From NCBI GenBank assembly GCA_034432635.1, contig DAOUBK010000045.1, positions 18,216 to 82,215 on the forward strand: 64,000 bases of DNA, read 5' to 3'. Made by a program: the position numbers and the translations under genes. Under the pieces are notes generated by a model. The model was not told where the DNA came from. It searched no databases and saw only the letters and a program-made list of their open reading frames with translations. How positions within the stretch are numbered: position 1 is the first letter of the stretch; the number at the start of each line of letters is the position of its first letter. Of this stretch, positions 44,790 to 54,692 are shown one piece after another. The DNA is from Roseiflexus sp034432635 (GTDB taxonomy: Bacteria; Chloroflexota; Chloroflexia; Chloroflexales; Roseiflexaceae).

Positions 44790-46165
44790 TAGCCGCACAT
44801 GCCGTGCACTCCCGGTCCCGGCGGTGTCGAGGAAGAGCAGAGATAGATGCCGCGCGCCGGGGTACGATAAGGGGTCAAACTGAGGGTTGGTCGGGTGATA
44901 AGTTGTCGCCAATCCGGCAGCCCGCCACTGATGTCGCCGCCGATCAGGTTCGGATTCCAGGCTTCCATATCGGCGCAATTCATGGCTCGCCGCGCCAGGA
45001 TGCGATTGCAAAAACCAGGCGCAAAGCGCTCGATCTGCGATTCGATGGCTGCGGTCATATCGACCATCGATCCGTGCGGTACGTGGCAGTATGCCCAGCC
45101 GGTATGCTTCCCCTGCGGCGCGCGGGTCGGATCGAACAATGTTGGCTGTACGAACAGCACATACGGGAATATCGCGTGCTCATGACGATGAGGCGCCCGC
45201 TCCGACGCGGCAATCTCCTCCAGAGTGCCGCCAAGATGGACGGTTGCCGCGCGCAGACATGCCGGATTGCGCCAGGGAACCGGTCCGTCGAGCGCATAAT
45301 CGAGTTTGAATACGCCCGGTCCATGGCGAAAACGTTCCAGGCGGCGACGGTAACCCGGCGGCAGGCGCTCACCAGCGATCTGGATCAATCGGCTCGGCGG
45401 AACATTGAACAGATACGCTCTGGCTTGTGGCAGTTCATCGATATGCTGCACGTGCCACCCGGTTCGTATCTCGCCGCCCCAGGCGCACAGACACGCCGCC
45501 AGCGCATTGGCTATCGATTGCGCTCCACCCCGGGGCAGGGGCCAGCCAGCCGTATGACCAAGCGCGCCGAGCACCAGCGCCGGTGCGGCGGTCAGCGGCG
45601 CTTCCAGCGGCAAGAGCGAATGCGCGCCAAGTCCCGCGATCAGCGCCAGCGCTGCTTCGTTGCGGAACAGGAGACGCGCCAGCATGCGTACCGGCAGCAG
45701 CGCCAATACTCCGAAGCGCGCAGCCGCAACCGGGTGGCGGGGAAATCGCAGCGGCTGCAGCACCAGCGGCTGGATCCACTCCCAGGAACGCACCAGCGGC
45801 GTCATCATACGCGCATAGGCAGCGCCATCACCGCTGAGCCAGGCGGTCGTCGCACGCACCGACCGCTCCTGGATCACCGCACGTCCATCGTCGAGCGGAT
45901 GAGCAACCGGAGCAGGCGGCTGGATCCAGCGCAACCCGAAGCGATGCAACTCCAGCATGCGGAAAACCGGTGACACGACTCCAAATGGATGTACTGACGA
46001 TCCCCGATCGTGAACGAAACCGGGCAGTGTCATTTCCCCCGACGAAATGCCCCCGCCGATCGTCTCGCGCGCCTCGATGATCAATACCCGCCACCCGGCG
46101 CGTGCCAGAACACACGCGGCGGTCAAACCGTTCGGTCCCGCGCCGACCACCACGGCATCATACAT
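44753..46165 (-). CDS. CrtI/phytoene-desaturase-like FAD oxidoreductase
   Basis: 470 aa. ATG 46165 is chosen because the Rossmann fingerprint begins at once: VVVGAGPNGLTAACVLARAG, then VLIIEARETIGGG. A central LPRGGAQSIANALAACLCAW and the C-terminal FAD contact GGDISGG ... CSSSTPPGPGVHGMCGYHAA match the carotenoid desaturase / PYROXD2 group. Bacterial members of this group act on carotenoids or unknown substrates; no other carotenoid gene is in view, so the substrate is open. Its 3' end overlaps the opposite-strand ATPase gene by 37 bp. Confidence 0.85.
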   Translation of the reverse strand: MYDAVVVGAGPNGLTAACVLARAGWRVLIIEARETIGGGISSGEMTLPGFVHDRGSSVHPFGVVSPVFRMLELHRFGLRWIQPPAPVAHPLDDGRAVIQERSVRATTAWLSGDGAAYARMMTPLVRSWEWIQPLVLQPLRFPRHPVAAARFGVLALLPVRMLARLLFRNEAALALIAGLGAHSLLPLEAPLTAAPALVLGALGHTAGWPLPRGGAQSIANALAACLCAWGGEIRTGWHVQHIDELPQARAYLFNVPPSRLIQIAGERLPPGYRRRLERFRHGPGVFKLDYALDGPVPWRNPACLRAATVHLGGTLEEIAASERAPHRHEHAIFPYVLFVQPTLFDPTRAPQGKHTGWAYCHVPHGSMVDMTAAIESQIERFAPGFCNRILARRAMNCADMEAWNPNLIGGDISGGLPDWRQLITRPTLSLTPYRTPARGIYLCSSSTPPGPGVHGMCGYHAASAVLADNG

Positions 46166-46496
46166 CACGCACCTCGTGTTCCTTCTGCAGAGCGCACATT
46201 CATGCTCGTCAAGATGCACACAATCCCCGGCAAGGTGACAGCAGCGTCTGCTCTGTGTGTTCGATCAATCTGCACCTGCCGGTCATCGTGCGCCACTCCC
46301 ACTGCTGCATATCGGTACGTTCCAGCGAAAGCGCGGGGATGTGCATCGGGTTGTGTCCATCGGAAACGGTGGATCATAAGCGCATCTGCAATGAATTCGC
46401 TTCTGTTCTGCAAGCATTCGTTTCCGATCTTCACGGTATCATGCTTCTGATTATGGTTCTGCCAGCATTGCAAATGATATGGGGGGATAGTGATCC
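46166..46496. other. Gene-free divergent spacer
   Basis: Separates the leftward oxidoreductase gene from the rightward STAS gene. No gene or clear promoter pair recognised. A GGGGGAT stretch just before 46497 probably serves as the ribosome site of the STAS gene. Confidence 0.4.
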
Positions 46497-47459
46497 ATGA
46501 AGATCACGCAGCGTCAGGTTGTATCTCTGACTCTTGGCATACTCCTGGCAGGCAACATTCTTCTGGCGATTGTTCTGGCATTCACGCGGAACTGGAACAG
46601 TGCTGTTGTTGCCGGTATATCCGCCATTTTGTCCGGCGTGCTGTTCTTTGCTCATCTCCGTGGATGGCGGTACACCGCTGCCGTTCTCTTGATTCTCTCA
46701 TCGATGATGTCGGGATTTGCTCTGAGCATCGTCCCTGCGAATGGGCAAGTATCCATACCGCTGCCGCTCATCTTTCCGCCGGTTCTGGGGCTGGCGCTGG
46801 TCGGCGCTCCGGGGATTATCATCAGTGCCGGCTTGTCATTAGGGATCTACATTGTTCGGGCGGTCCTGTTGGGCTACTCTGTCGATCCGGCCCTGATCGT
46901 CACCTATGTCATGCTTGTACTCCTCATTCTGGTAGCGCGTGCAGTGCTCAACACCGAAGTGCAGCGAGCAGAGGCAGCCCGCCAGCAAGCAGAAGCAGCA
47001 CAGGCACGCATCAAAGAGCAGGCTGACGCACTGGAAGCCGCCAACGCTGCGCAGCAGGCGCAACTGGAAGAGCAACGTCGTTTACTCGACCTGGTTGCCA
47101 CGCTCGAAACCCCTACAATTCCGCTTGCCGAGGGCGTCCTGTTTGCGCCGATTGTCGGACATCTCGACAGTCCCCGCTCGGCAAAGCTGACTGCGCGCCT
47201 GCTCGAAGCAGCGCACCAGCAACGCGCCAGCCACGTCATCATTGACATCGCCGGCGTCTCGATGGTGGATAGCATGGTGGCGCAGGCGCTGATCCAGATG
47301 GCGCAGGCGCTCAGACTGCTGGGGTGTCGCGTAACGCTCAGCGGCATCTCATCGGAGGTTGCACTGACACTGACCCGCCAGGATATTGCGCTGAGCGACA
47401 TTGCCACTGTACGCAGTCCGCAGGAAGCCATGCGGCTCCCGCAGAAGGTATTTCAATAA
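46497..47459 (+). CDS. Membrane-anchored STAS-domain protein
   Basis: 320 aa. About six transmembrane helices fill residues 1-155 (LTLGILLAGNILLAIVLAF; YVMLVLLILVARAVL). A coiled coil follows at ~158-202 (RAEAARQQAEAAQARIKEQA), then a STAS domain (~205-320: VLFAPIVGHLDSPRSAKLTA; ASHVIIDIAGVSMVDSMVAQ; VTLSGISSEVALTLTRQDIA). The C-terminal domain resembles those of RsbR-type regulators; the membrane part replaces their soluble sensor. It may sense a membrane or small-molecule signal and act on a partner kinase or phosphatase, none of which is nearby. Confidence 0.82.
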   Translation: MKITQRQVVSLTLGILLAGNILLAIVLAFTRNWNSAVVAGISAILSGVLFFAHLRGWRYTAAVLLILSSMMSGFALSIVPANGQVSIPLPLIFPPVLGLALVGAPGIIISAGLSLGIYIVRAVLLGYSVDPALIVTYVMLVLLILVARAVLNTEVQRAEAARQQAEAAQARIKEQADALEAANAAQQAQLEEQRRLLDLVATLETPTIPLAEGVLFAPIVGHLDSPRSAKLTARLLEAAHQQRASHVIIDIAGVSMVDSMVAQALIQMAQALRLLGCRVTLSGISSEVALTLTRQDIALSDIATVRSPQEAMRLPQKVFQ

Positions 47460-47745
47460 TCTTCCCTGCCACACCGATGCCTGCCCGACAGGATCGCAGC
47501 ATCCGCTCAGGCGTGATCCGTGCGCGCTGCGCTCCACACAGGCGGGTGTCACGGCAGTAGCCCCTAGCCTCAGTCCTGCCAGAAAATCCTGCCCACCGGA
47601 TATCGATCCTGTAAGGGGGTCGGACCGGCTCTCAGCCGCCGGACTACAGGGCACATCCTGGTTGATACGTCTGGTCTTTCACAGGTTCTATTCTTACGAA
47701 GAAGAGGGCAAAAGGCGACTGCGCATCCCGACGCTCCGGAGACGT

Positions 47746-49881
47746 TCAGCGCACAACCAGTGGAAAATGAAGCGTATGGACCGCAGGGGATGATGGCACA
47801 CCGATGCCGACAGCAAAAGCAGACGTATTGCCATCAGCATCGGTGCTGGTAGCTGTGATCTGCAACGCTGCCAGCGCACTACCGGAGACTGGGAACGAAA
47901 AGGCGCCATCATCGCCTGACGCATTCACGGCGCCGAGGAACTCACGTCCCTGGCCATCAGGATCGGCAAAGATCTCGATGCGACAATCGCGGCAGGCAAC
48001 GCCGCGCACCTCTGTCTGCTCGACAGCAAGGATCGTCGGCGCTGGAATGTTGCGATTGGCATCATTCAACAGCACAATCCCGCCGTCTGCATTGGTTGTG
48101 ATACTGTTACTCAACACACGGTTACGTTCGCCGCCAGAAATGACCACCCCTGGCATGGCGTTATACCTGATAGTGTTGCTTCGAATCAGGGTCTGTAACG
48201 TGCCTGTCAGCACGATACCGCCGACGGGCGAGCAGTCGTCGCGCTGGGGATCGAAATCATCCCATGGTACATCCATCCCTTGATTCAGAGTCACGGTATT
48301 GCTCATAATCGTTGATCCATCGCTTCGAACGCATATACCAGAGCGGGTATTGTGATGAATGGTATTTTCATGGATCAACGTGTTATCCCCTTTGACGAGC
48401 AACCCGGACAGTTGATTGAACGCAAATGTATTAGACGGCCCAACGATATTTCCATCACCAATGATCAACGCGCCGTGCCGCTGATTCCCCAGTGGTGTTG
48501 CGTCATCGGCGCCGGCGCCGATGATGTTGGATGCGATCCGGTTTGCAGCACCTTCGATTTCGATGCCACTCGATCCGTTATAAGCCACCACATTGCCTGC
48601 ACGCTGATCATCACCGCCGATCATGTTCGAGTCGGCAAATTCGGTCAGAAAAATACCCTGACGCACATTCCCACGTGGGAGAATGCCACTGGCGTCTACT
48701 CCGATGTAGTTCCCCTTGATGTGATTCCAGCGCGCAACCGGCGGTGACGCAACATAGTAATGCCCCACAAAAACGCCATACCCGTTCTCCGCAATGATAT
48801 TCCGTTCTGTGTCCGTCTCGCCGCCGACACTATTCCTGCTGGCGCCATCGACCAGAAACACGCCGCCTTGCCGATTGCCCATCGGTGAGGAGCCGTCGGG
48901 CGCCAGACCAATCACGTTGCCGACAATCCGGTTATCGTCGGCGTTCATCACCATGATTCCATAATCGTTCCCCGAAATCACGTTGCCGCCGCCGATGACG
49001 TTGTGCTGTGCACCGTTACTGATGACGACACCATAGTAGGCGTTGGCCAGCGCACGTGTGCCGTCGGCATCGACACCGATCCAGTTGCCTGCAACGGTAT
49101 TACTCACTGTGGCACTGCCATCGATCCGCACGCCAGCGTAATCATTCCCGCTGATAATGTTGCGATCAGCGACAGCCGGGCCGCCGATCAGATTGTTGCG
49201 CGCACCATAACGAATATCGATCCCGTAGTAGTTCGGTTGCGGTCCGTCACCTGGCGTCAGCACGCCGATAAAACAGCCGGTCACCACATTATTGCTGGCG
49301 TTCGCCTCCTCGATGAGTATACCCGCTTCCCAGAACCGGATCAGCCCGAGCCCGCGAATACTGTTTCCGGCGGATATGATGGTCAGTCCATTCAGCCCGC
49401 GGTCGCCTTCAAACACATCGATGCCATCGAGAAGAATCACCGGATAGGGCGCCTGTCTGGCGCCCGGTTGAGTCGTTCCATCAATCGAGACATTACCGCG
49501 TGTGAGCGGCGGTAGTGCCGATGGACCGGGGCGGATTTGCCAGACCTGCGAACTGGTCTCATAGCCGGGATCAGTATCGGGGATTGCGAAATGAATGAAC
49601 AGGCGCGGACCGGGAGGCATAGCATTGGCAGCCGTAATCGCCTCACGCAGCGAAATACCTGCGCCGCCCGGGTTCTCGATCAGATCCTCGAAAGAAGACA
49701 TGTCTCCATCGAGTTCGTCCTGCGTCGTGGTCACCGTCACGGTGTTCGGCGCTGCACGCACAACATGCGTCTCCCATCCGCCTGGAAGTGAACTTTCCTG
49801 TCCAGGCGCGGCGGCGCTTACGAAAACAATGAGGAGGGCTACGACGTATTTCGTCAGACGCGCTGAAAACTGGCGCGTCAT
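47746..49881 (-). CDS. Exported right-handed beta-helix protein
   Basis: 711 aa. A Sec-type signal peptide (TKYVVALLIVFVSAAAPG) is followed by a stretch like the CSLREAI-type domain (VTVTTTQDELDGDMSSFEDL; GISLREAITAAN). Most of the chain (~180-600) is parallel beta-helix repeats rich in asparagine ladders (NVVTGCFIGV, NTVAGNWIGVDADG, NRIVGNVIGLAPDG, NHIKGNYIGVDASG), with a regular N-x-I-G pattern. A final beta domain (RIEIFADPDGQGREFLGAVN; TSTDADGNTSAFAVGIG) ends the protein. Such proteins bind or cut polysaccharides or act as surface adhesins; no catalytic site is evident. Confidence 0.85.
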   Translation of the reverse strand: MTRQFSARLTKYVVALLIVFVSAAAPGQESSLPGGWETHVVRAAPNTVTVTTTQDELDGDMSSFEDLIENPGGAGISLREAITAANAMPPGPRLFIHFAIPDTDPGYETSSQVWQIRPGPSALPPLTRGNVSIDGTTQPGARQAPYPVILLDGIDVFEGDRGLNGLTIISAGNSIRGLGLIRFWEAGILIEEANASNNVVTGCFIGVLTPGDGPQPNYYGIDIRYGARNNLIGGPAVADRNIISGNDYAGVRIDGSATVSNTVAGNWIGVDADGTRALANAYYGVVISNGAQHNVIGGGNVISGNDYGIMVMNADDNRIVGNVIGLAPDGSSPMGNRQGGVFLVDGASRNSVGGETDTERNIIAENGYGVFVGHYYVASPPVARWNHIKGNYIGVDASGILPRGNVRQGIFLTEFADSNMIGGDDQRAGNVVAYNGSSGIEIEGAANRIASNIIGAGADDATPLGNQRHGALIIGDGNIVGPSNTFAFNQLSGLLVKGDNTLIHENTIHHNTRSGICVRSDGSTIMSNTVTLNQGMDVPWDDFDPQRDDCSPVGGIVLTGTLQTLIRSNTIRYNAMPGVVISGGERNRVLSNSITTNADGGIVLLNDANRNIPAPTILAVEQTEVRGVACRDCRIEIFADPDGQGREFLGAVNASGDDGAFSFPVSGSALAALQITATSTDADGNTSAFAVGIGVPSSPAVHTLHFPLVVR

Positions 49882-50091
49882 TGCTCTATCTCCCTATGCC
49901 GACATCAATGACGTCGGGGATCGGCTCAAACCTCATCCAAACCTGTTTCCGCGTTCGAGGAGCAACAGGTCGAAAACTGCGGAGAAACGAAATCCTCTCT
50001 GCTGTACAGACATTATAAGGAGCAGGATGGACAAGTTCAAGTCAAAATACCGTTTATGCGGCAGGTGATCAGCAGTGCTATCGAAGCCTGC

Positions 50092-50097
50092 TATAAT
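50092..50097 (+). promoter_or_regulatory. -10 box of icd
   Basis: TATAAT at 50092-50097, about 40 bp before the icd ATG at 50138. No standard -35. Confidence 0.45.
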
Positions 50098-50137
50098 GGA
50101 GCGAAACCGCTACTACACACCTGGAGGTCCTAAAACC

Positions 50138-51499
50138 ATGACAATGACGCGCAACCGTGCGCCCGAAGGAGATGCCATATCGATACGGAACGGGCGCCTG
50201 TATGTGCCAGATATGCCCATCATTCCTTATGTCGAAGGCGATGGCACCGGTCCCGATATCTGGCGGGCGAGCGTGCGCGTTTTCGATGCGGCTGTCGAAC
50301 GGGCATACGGCGGGCGGCGGAAGTTGATGTGGTACGAAGTGCTGGCAGGCGAGAAAGCTTTCAATCTGACCGGCAACTGGCTGCCTGACGAGACGGTTGA
50401 AGCATTCAGGCACTATCTGGTCGGCATCAAAGGTCCGCTGACGACGCCGGTAGGCAAGGGAATCCGCAGCCTGAACGTCGCGCTGCGTCAGTTGCTCGAT
50501 CTGTACGTCTGTCTGCGCCCGGTACGTTATTTTCAGGGTGTTCCTTCGCCGGTCAAGCGCCCCGAACTGGTGGATATGGTCATTTTCCGCGAGAATACGG
50601 AAGACATTTACGCGGGCATCGAGTATGCTGCCGGTACGCCTGAAGCGCAGAAAGTGCTCGATTTTCTGCGCACCACCTTTCCGAAGGATTTTGAGAAAAT
50701 CCGCTTCGGCACAGCCGAAAAAGCGCGTGAGTTCCTCAGTCTACTCGGCGATGGCAATGGCGATGGCGCGGTCGAAGTCGGGATCGGCATCAAACCTGTC
50801 AGTCGGTTGGGCACGGAACGCCTGGTTGCCGCTGCCATCCAGTATGCGATTACCCATCGCCGCCGAAGTGTCACATTCGTGCATAAAGGTAATATCATGA
50901 AGTTCACCGAGGGTGCGTTCCGCGACTGGGGATACGCACTGGCGGAGCGTGTCTTTGGCGAGCATGTCTACACCTGGGCGCAGTGGGAGCGCACAAAGGC
51001 GGAGAAGGGCGAAGCGGCAGCCAATGCCGAGCAACGCGAAGCACTGGCTGCCGGGGCAATCCTCATCAAGGACGCCATTGCGGACATCACTCTCCAGCAG
51101 GTGCTTACGCGCCCCGAGGAGTTCGATGTGATTGCGACGCTCAATCTCAACGGCGATTACCTGAGTGATGCACTGGCAGCGCAGGTTGGCGGTATCGGCA
51201 TCGCACCGGGCGGGAACATCAACTACATCACCGGGCACGCGATTTTTGAGGCGACTCACGGCACAGCGCCAAAGTACGCCAATCAGGACCGGGTCAATCC
51301 GGGCAGCGTCATCCTCAGTGGTGATATGATGCTCCGCTACATGGGGTGGACCGAAGCAGCAGACCTAATCATCCGCGCGCTGGAAAAAACAATCGCTCAG
51401 AAGATCGTCACCTACGACTTTGCCCGGTTGATGACCGGCGCGAAGGAAGTCAAGACGTCGCAGTTCGCCGATGCGATGATCGCCAATATGGATGAATAG
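50138..51499 (+). CDS. icd: Isocitrate dehydrogenase, NADP+-type
   Basis: 453 aa TCA-cycle enzyme converting isocitrate to 2-oxoglutarate and CO2. ATG 50138 follows GGAGGT. Motifs: PYVEGDGTGPDIW near the N-terminus, GIRSLNVALRQ (the substrate-binding segment that holds the regulatory Ser in E. coli), FRENTEDIYAGIEY, HKGNIMKFTEGAF, and ATHGTAPKYANQD, whose Lys-Tyr pair marks NADP+ specificity. A stretch of ~20 extra residues around TKAEKGEAAANAEQREALAA lengthens it relative to the E. coli enzyme. Confidence 0.95.
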   Translation: MTMTRNRAPEGDAISIRNGRLYVPDMPIIPYVEGDGTGPDIWRASVRVFDAAVERAYGGRRKLMWYEVLAGEKAFNLTGNWLPDETVEAFRHYLVGIKGPLTTPVGKGIRSLNVALRQLLDLYVCLRPVRYFQGVPSPVKRPELVDMVIFRENTEDIYAGIEYAAGTPEAQKVLDFLRTTFPKDFEKIRFGTAEKAREFLSLLGDGNGDGAVEVGIGIKPVSRLGTERLVAAAIQYAITHRRRSVTFVHKGNIMKFTEGAFRDWGYALAERVFGEHVYTWAQWERTKAEKGEAAANAEQREALAAGAILIKDAIADITLQQVLTRPEEFDVIATLNLNGDYLSDALAAQVGGIGIAPGGNINYITGHAIFEATHGTAPKYANQDRVNPGSVILSGDMMLRYMGWTEAADLIIRALEKTIAQKIVTYDFARLMTGAKEVKTSQFADAMIANMDE

Positions 51500-51551
51500 G
51501 CACAGCGTGGCAGCAGAGACGTTGCACTGCAACGCCTCTGCTCCGAAGCCG

Positions 51552-52193
51552 TCAGGCGTCGGTTGCCGGCATTGGTCCCCAGCCACGCTCCTCGACCACC
51601 TGGAAAATATCGGTGTCGCTGATAATCCCGACGATCCGATCCCGATCCCGCACTGCGGCACGGCGAATGTTCCGGTCGATCATCAGTTTGCTACAGTCGC
51701 GCAGCGACATCTCCGGCGAGACGTAGACCAGCGGTCGCGATGCCAGTTCATTGACGGCAACTTCTTCCGGCGAGCGATCGGCAGCAACGATCTTCTGCAG
51801 AACGTCGCGCATGGTCATGATTCCCCACTCACCGCTTGCATCCGGTTCGACCAGTACACTGGTGATTCCGTGCCTGTTCATGATGTGGATGGCTTCGGCA
51901 GCAGTGGCATCAGGTGCAACGCTGATCACCTTGCGCGTCATGATCTCGCCGACGGTGAAAGGACGCGGCACATCGGCGGAGGGTTGACCAGCGCGCAACC
52001 GTTGCCTGAGCGGACCGGCGTAGCGATCCAACGAAAACATGGCTACGCTGACCGCGCGGCGACTCTCACGCGCGGCTGCGGTTTCCAGTGGTCCTTCGAG
52101 AAAGGTGACCAGGACAAAGGTCTCTTCATCAACCGGCGGCGGTTCGAGCAATTCGATAGTCTTGCCATCGAAGCGGCCTCGCACAGTAAACAT
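51552..52193 (-). CDS. Two-CBS-domain protein
   Basis: 213 aa. ATG 52193 follows AAAGGAGA. Residues ~1-75 form a small N-terminal segment of unknown fold (MFTVRGRFDGKTIELLEPPP). Two CBS domains follow: IMTRKVISVAPDATAAEAIH with GITSVLVEPDASGEWGIMTM, and RPLVYVSPEMSLRDCSKLMI with IRRAAVRDRDRIVGIISDTD. CBS pairs bind adenosine nucleotides and usually regulate; no catalytic domain is present. It converges with icd. Confidence 0.88.
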   Translation of the reverse strand: MFTVRGRFDGKTIELLEPPPVDEETFVLVTFLEGPLETAAARESRRAVSVAMFSLDRYAGPLRQRLRAGQPSADVPRPFTVGEIMTRKVISVAPDATAAEAIHIMNRHGITSVLVEPDASGEWGIMTMRDVLQKIVAADRSPEEVAVNELASRPLVYVSPEMSLRDCSKLMIDRNIRRAAVRDRDRIVGIISDTDIFQVVEERGWGPMPATDA

Positions 52194-52273
52194 AGCACTG
52201 TCTCCTTTCGCTGCGCCATTGCGTACTGATTGTACCACAAGCGACGGTGGATTGACGCGTTGCGGCAGCAATC

Positions 52274-52675
52274 TCAACCACGCAAATCGAGGCGATCGTC
52301 GCCAGTGTTAATCATAAAGGTGGCGGTTCGTTCAAAGTAGTGGATCAGGGCAGTCCGCACATCCTCCGGAAAACCGACCTCGTCGATGGCAGCGCGCATA
52401 TGGTTAACCCATGCATCCCGTTCTGCCTGCCCGATGACGAACGGCAGGTGACGCGCCCGGAGCCGTGGATGCCCGCGGAGTGCGGCGTAGCGCGGCGGTC
52501 CGCCGAAGTACTGGGTGATAAACAGGAACTGGTGTTGTTTTCCCGGTTCGAGGTCTGCGGGAAACAGCGGGCGCAGCAGCGGGTCGCGCTCGATCCGCGC
52601 GTAGAATGCGTCCACCAGACAACGAAACGGCTCATCCCCGCCGGCGCGTTCGTAGATTGATGGTTCAGCGCTCAT
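52274..52675 (-). CDS. Truncated haemoglobin, group II (trHbO-like)
   Basis: 133 aa haem protein that binds O2 or NO. ATG 52675 (MSAEPSIYERAGGDEPFRCL) overlaps the TGA of the upstream gene (ATGA), so translation is probably coupled. Group II marks: DAFYARIERDPLLRPLFP with TyrB10, LFITQYFGGP, proximal His in LRARHLPFVI, and TrpG8 in DAWVNHMRAAI. Confidence 0.93.
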   Translation of the reverse strand: MSAEPSIYERAGGDEPFRCLVDAFYARIERDPLLRPLFPADLEPGKQHQFLFITQYFGGPPRYAALRGHPRLRARHLPFVIGQAERDAWVNHMRAAIDEVGFPEDVRTALIHYFERTATFMINTGDDRLDLRG

Positions 52676-53460
52676 TGTTGCACAAAGATTTCTTCGATGA
52701 TCCGACCTTCCCACCCGGCGTGCGGCGCAATTCCCAGAACATGCGCCAGCGTTGGCGCTGTGTCGAGCAAACTGACCGGAGCGGCAATCCGATGGTTGCG
52801 CCTGATCGAAGGACCGGCCGCAATCCACGGAATGGTCATATCGTCCGGGCTATCCGTGCCATGCGTCCGATCATGCCCGCCGTGATCAGCCTGCACCACA
52901 ATTGTCGCGTCTGGCGGCAACACATCGAGCACCCGACCCAGCCACCCGTCAACGCGCTGCAACTGGTTCAGGTATTCGGACGACATCCAGCTAAAGGCAT
53001 GACCGGCGGCATCAACCGAACCGAAGTAGAGGAAGACGATATCGAAAGCATCGCCTTCTTCTCGTAACAGCCGCACGGCTTCTGCGCCGACCGCATCATC
53101 GTAGGTATGGTCGAGCGACGGCTCACGGTAATAACTGTAGGCGACCTGCTCAGGTCGGCTTATGTCGCGCAGCGGTTCCCAATTGTGGACGCAGGCGGTG
53201 CGTCGACCGGCACTACGCACCTGTTCAATCAACCCCGGCAGCGGGCGCACCATGGGAATGAACACATTGGTTGTAATACCGTGGCGCGTCGGCGGCACAC
53301 TGTGGAAGATCGACATATGACAGGGAAGCGTCACCGAGGGCACGACACTCTGCGCATGCATCGTCGACGCTCCTGCTGCGCGCAACGCATCGATGGTCGG
53401 GCAATGCACCGCTTCGAGTGCATCAGGGCGCGCACCGTCAATCATAACGAGAATGACCAT
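52672..53460 (-). CDS. Alkaline-phosphatase-superfamily nucleotidase/phosphodiesterase-like protein
   Basis: 262 aa (277 if started at ATG 53505). 53460 is favoured since AGGA precedes it and the metal-binding strand begins at once (VILVMIDGARPDAL). Further ligands: nucleophile Thr in VVPSVTLPCHMSIF, FGSVDAAGHAFSWMS, and ADHGGHDRTHG. The fold matches the small NPP/phosphopentomutase-like phosphodiesterases. There is no signal sequence, so it is cytoplasmic. Its stop overlaps the start of the globin gene. Confidence 0.85.
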   Translation of the reverse strand: MVILVMIDGARPDALEAVHCPTIDALRAAGASTMHAQSVVPSVTLPCHMSIFHSVPPTRHGITTNVFIPMVRPLPGLIEQVRSAGRRTACVHNWEPLRDISRPEQVAYSYYREPSLDHTYDDAVGAEAVRLLREEGDAFDIVFLYFGSVDAAGHAFSWMSSEYLNQLQRVDGWLGRVLDVLPPDATIVVQADHGGHDRTHGTDSPDDMTIPWIAAGPSIRRNHRIAAPVSLLDTAPTLAHVLGIAPHAGWEGRIIEEIFVQQ

Positions 53461-53630
53461 ACCATTCCTGTGCGGATACGCCCGACAATCGGGTGCAGGA
53501 TTCATCGGGGCTGACAGAAAACCATACGATACTTCGTATTATACACGAATATCGCTGCTCGAAGCGGACAAAGAACATCCCCTGCCAGCATCCAGACCGG
53601 CGAGGGAAGGTATCGCACGCGTGTGGGGCA

Positions 53631-54692
53631 TTACGCTGCTGCCTGAACTGAAAGTTCCGCGTGCTGGCGCAGCAGCGTCAGTGCGTCGGTTGCAGCCTCG
53701 TGAACCTGGAGATCATCATCCTGCGCGGCACGGGTAAGCGCTTCGATAACATCGGGAAGTGCAGCCGGCGCCCCTATCCGTCCCAATGCGCGTGCAGCCG
53801 CCTCACGCGCATAGGCGTCATGGTCGTACAGCAACCGGCAAAGACTCTGTACCACTATCGGCTTACCGGCATACTCACCCAGCTGCCCCAGCACAAGTGC
53901 AGCCGCCGAGCGATAGAATGCGTCTTCGTGAGAGAGATGACTTTCGATATATGCCAGTGCATCATCCGTCACAGCACGTTCACGCAGCAAGCCAAGCGCG
54001 CGAGCGGCGGCAAAGCGAGTCTCTGCGTCGGAGTCGCGCAGAGCGACCTGCAACAGACGAATAACCAGCGACACGGGCGGCGCATCGACCATAACGCCGA
54101 GCAGACGGGCAGCATATGCACGCACCTGAGCGATTGCATCGGATAATGACGCCTCGATCAGCGCCAGCTCGTCAGCGCCATACCGTCCATTGCGCGAGCG
54201 CAGGGGACGCAGTGCTTCGATGCGCTTTTGTTCATTCAGTTCCTGGAGCAGATTTCGGATGCGCGCAAACGACCATGGATACGTGTCCAGTTCGCGTTCG
54301 ATCACGCTGCGCACCCAGAAACCACGCCGTGCGTTGAGACGCTGGATCATCAGCGGAATCGTTTGTAACTCAACGACAAGATGTTCGACCGTTTTGCACA
54401 CATCCTGACTGGCACGCAGATCCCGGTCGATATCCAGAGCCGTTGGATAACGATTGCGGAGCACGCGCTGCACCAGGAGGTTGGCGCCGGCATCGTGGAT
54501 GATGGACGCAAGTGTGACCGTGGCATCTACCGGGTGCGTATGGAACGCCTGAAAAAAGGGGGTCAGCGTGCGCAGCGCCAGATGTGGCACAACACCGGCG
54601 CCACCGGACAGTTGCACCTCCTGGCGCGGATGACGGGCAAACACCTCCAGGTAGTCGGAGGTCTGCCGCTGCCAGAGATGTCGATCAAACAT
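53631..54692 (-). CDS. HEAT-repeat protein
   Basis: 353 aa, all helical. The N-terminal ~150 residues (SDYLEVFARHPRQEVQLSGG; SIIHDAGANLLVQRVLRNRY) are not recognisable. The C-terminal part has HEAT/phycocyanobilin-lyase-like repeats: LSDAIAQVRAYAARLLGVMV, DSDAETRFAAARALGLLRER, EDAFYRSAAALVLGQLGEYA and HDAYAREAAARALGRIGAPA. Such repeats bind proteins. Context gives no function. Confidence 0.8.
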   Translation of the reverse strand: MFDRHLWQRQTSDYLEVFARHPRQEVQLSGGAGVVPHLALRTLTPFFQAFHTHPVDATVTLASIIHDAGANLLVQRVLRNRYPTALDIDRDLRASQDVCKTVEHLVVELQTIPLMIQRLNARRGFWVRSVIERELDTYPWSFARIRNLLQELNEQKRIEALRPLRSRNGRYGADELALIEASLSDAIAQVRAYAARLLGVMVDAPPVSLVIRLLQVALRDSDAETRFAAARALGLLRERAVTDDALAYIESHLSHEDAFYRSAAALVLGQLGEYAGKPIVVQSLCRLLYDHDAYAREAAARALGRIGAPAALPDVIEALTRAAQDDDLQVHEAATDALTLLRQHAELSVQAAA

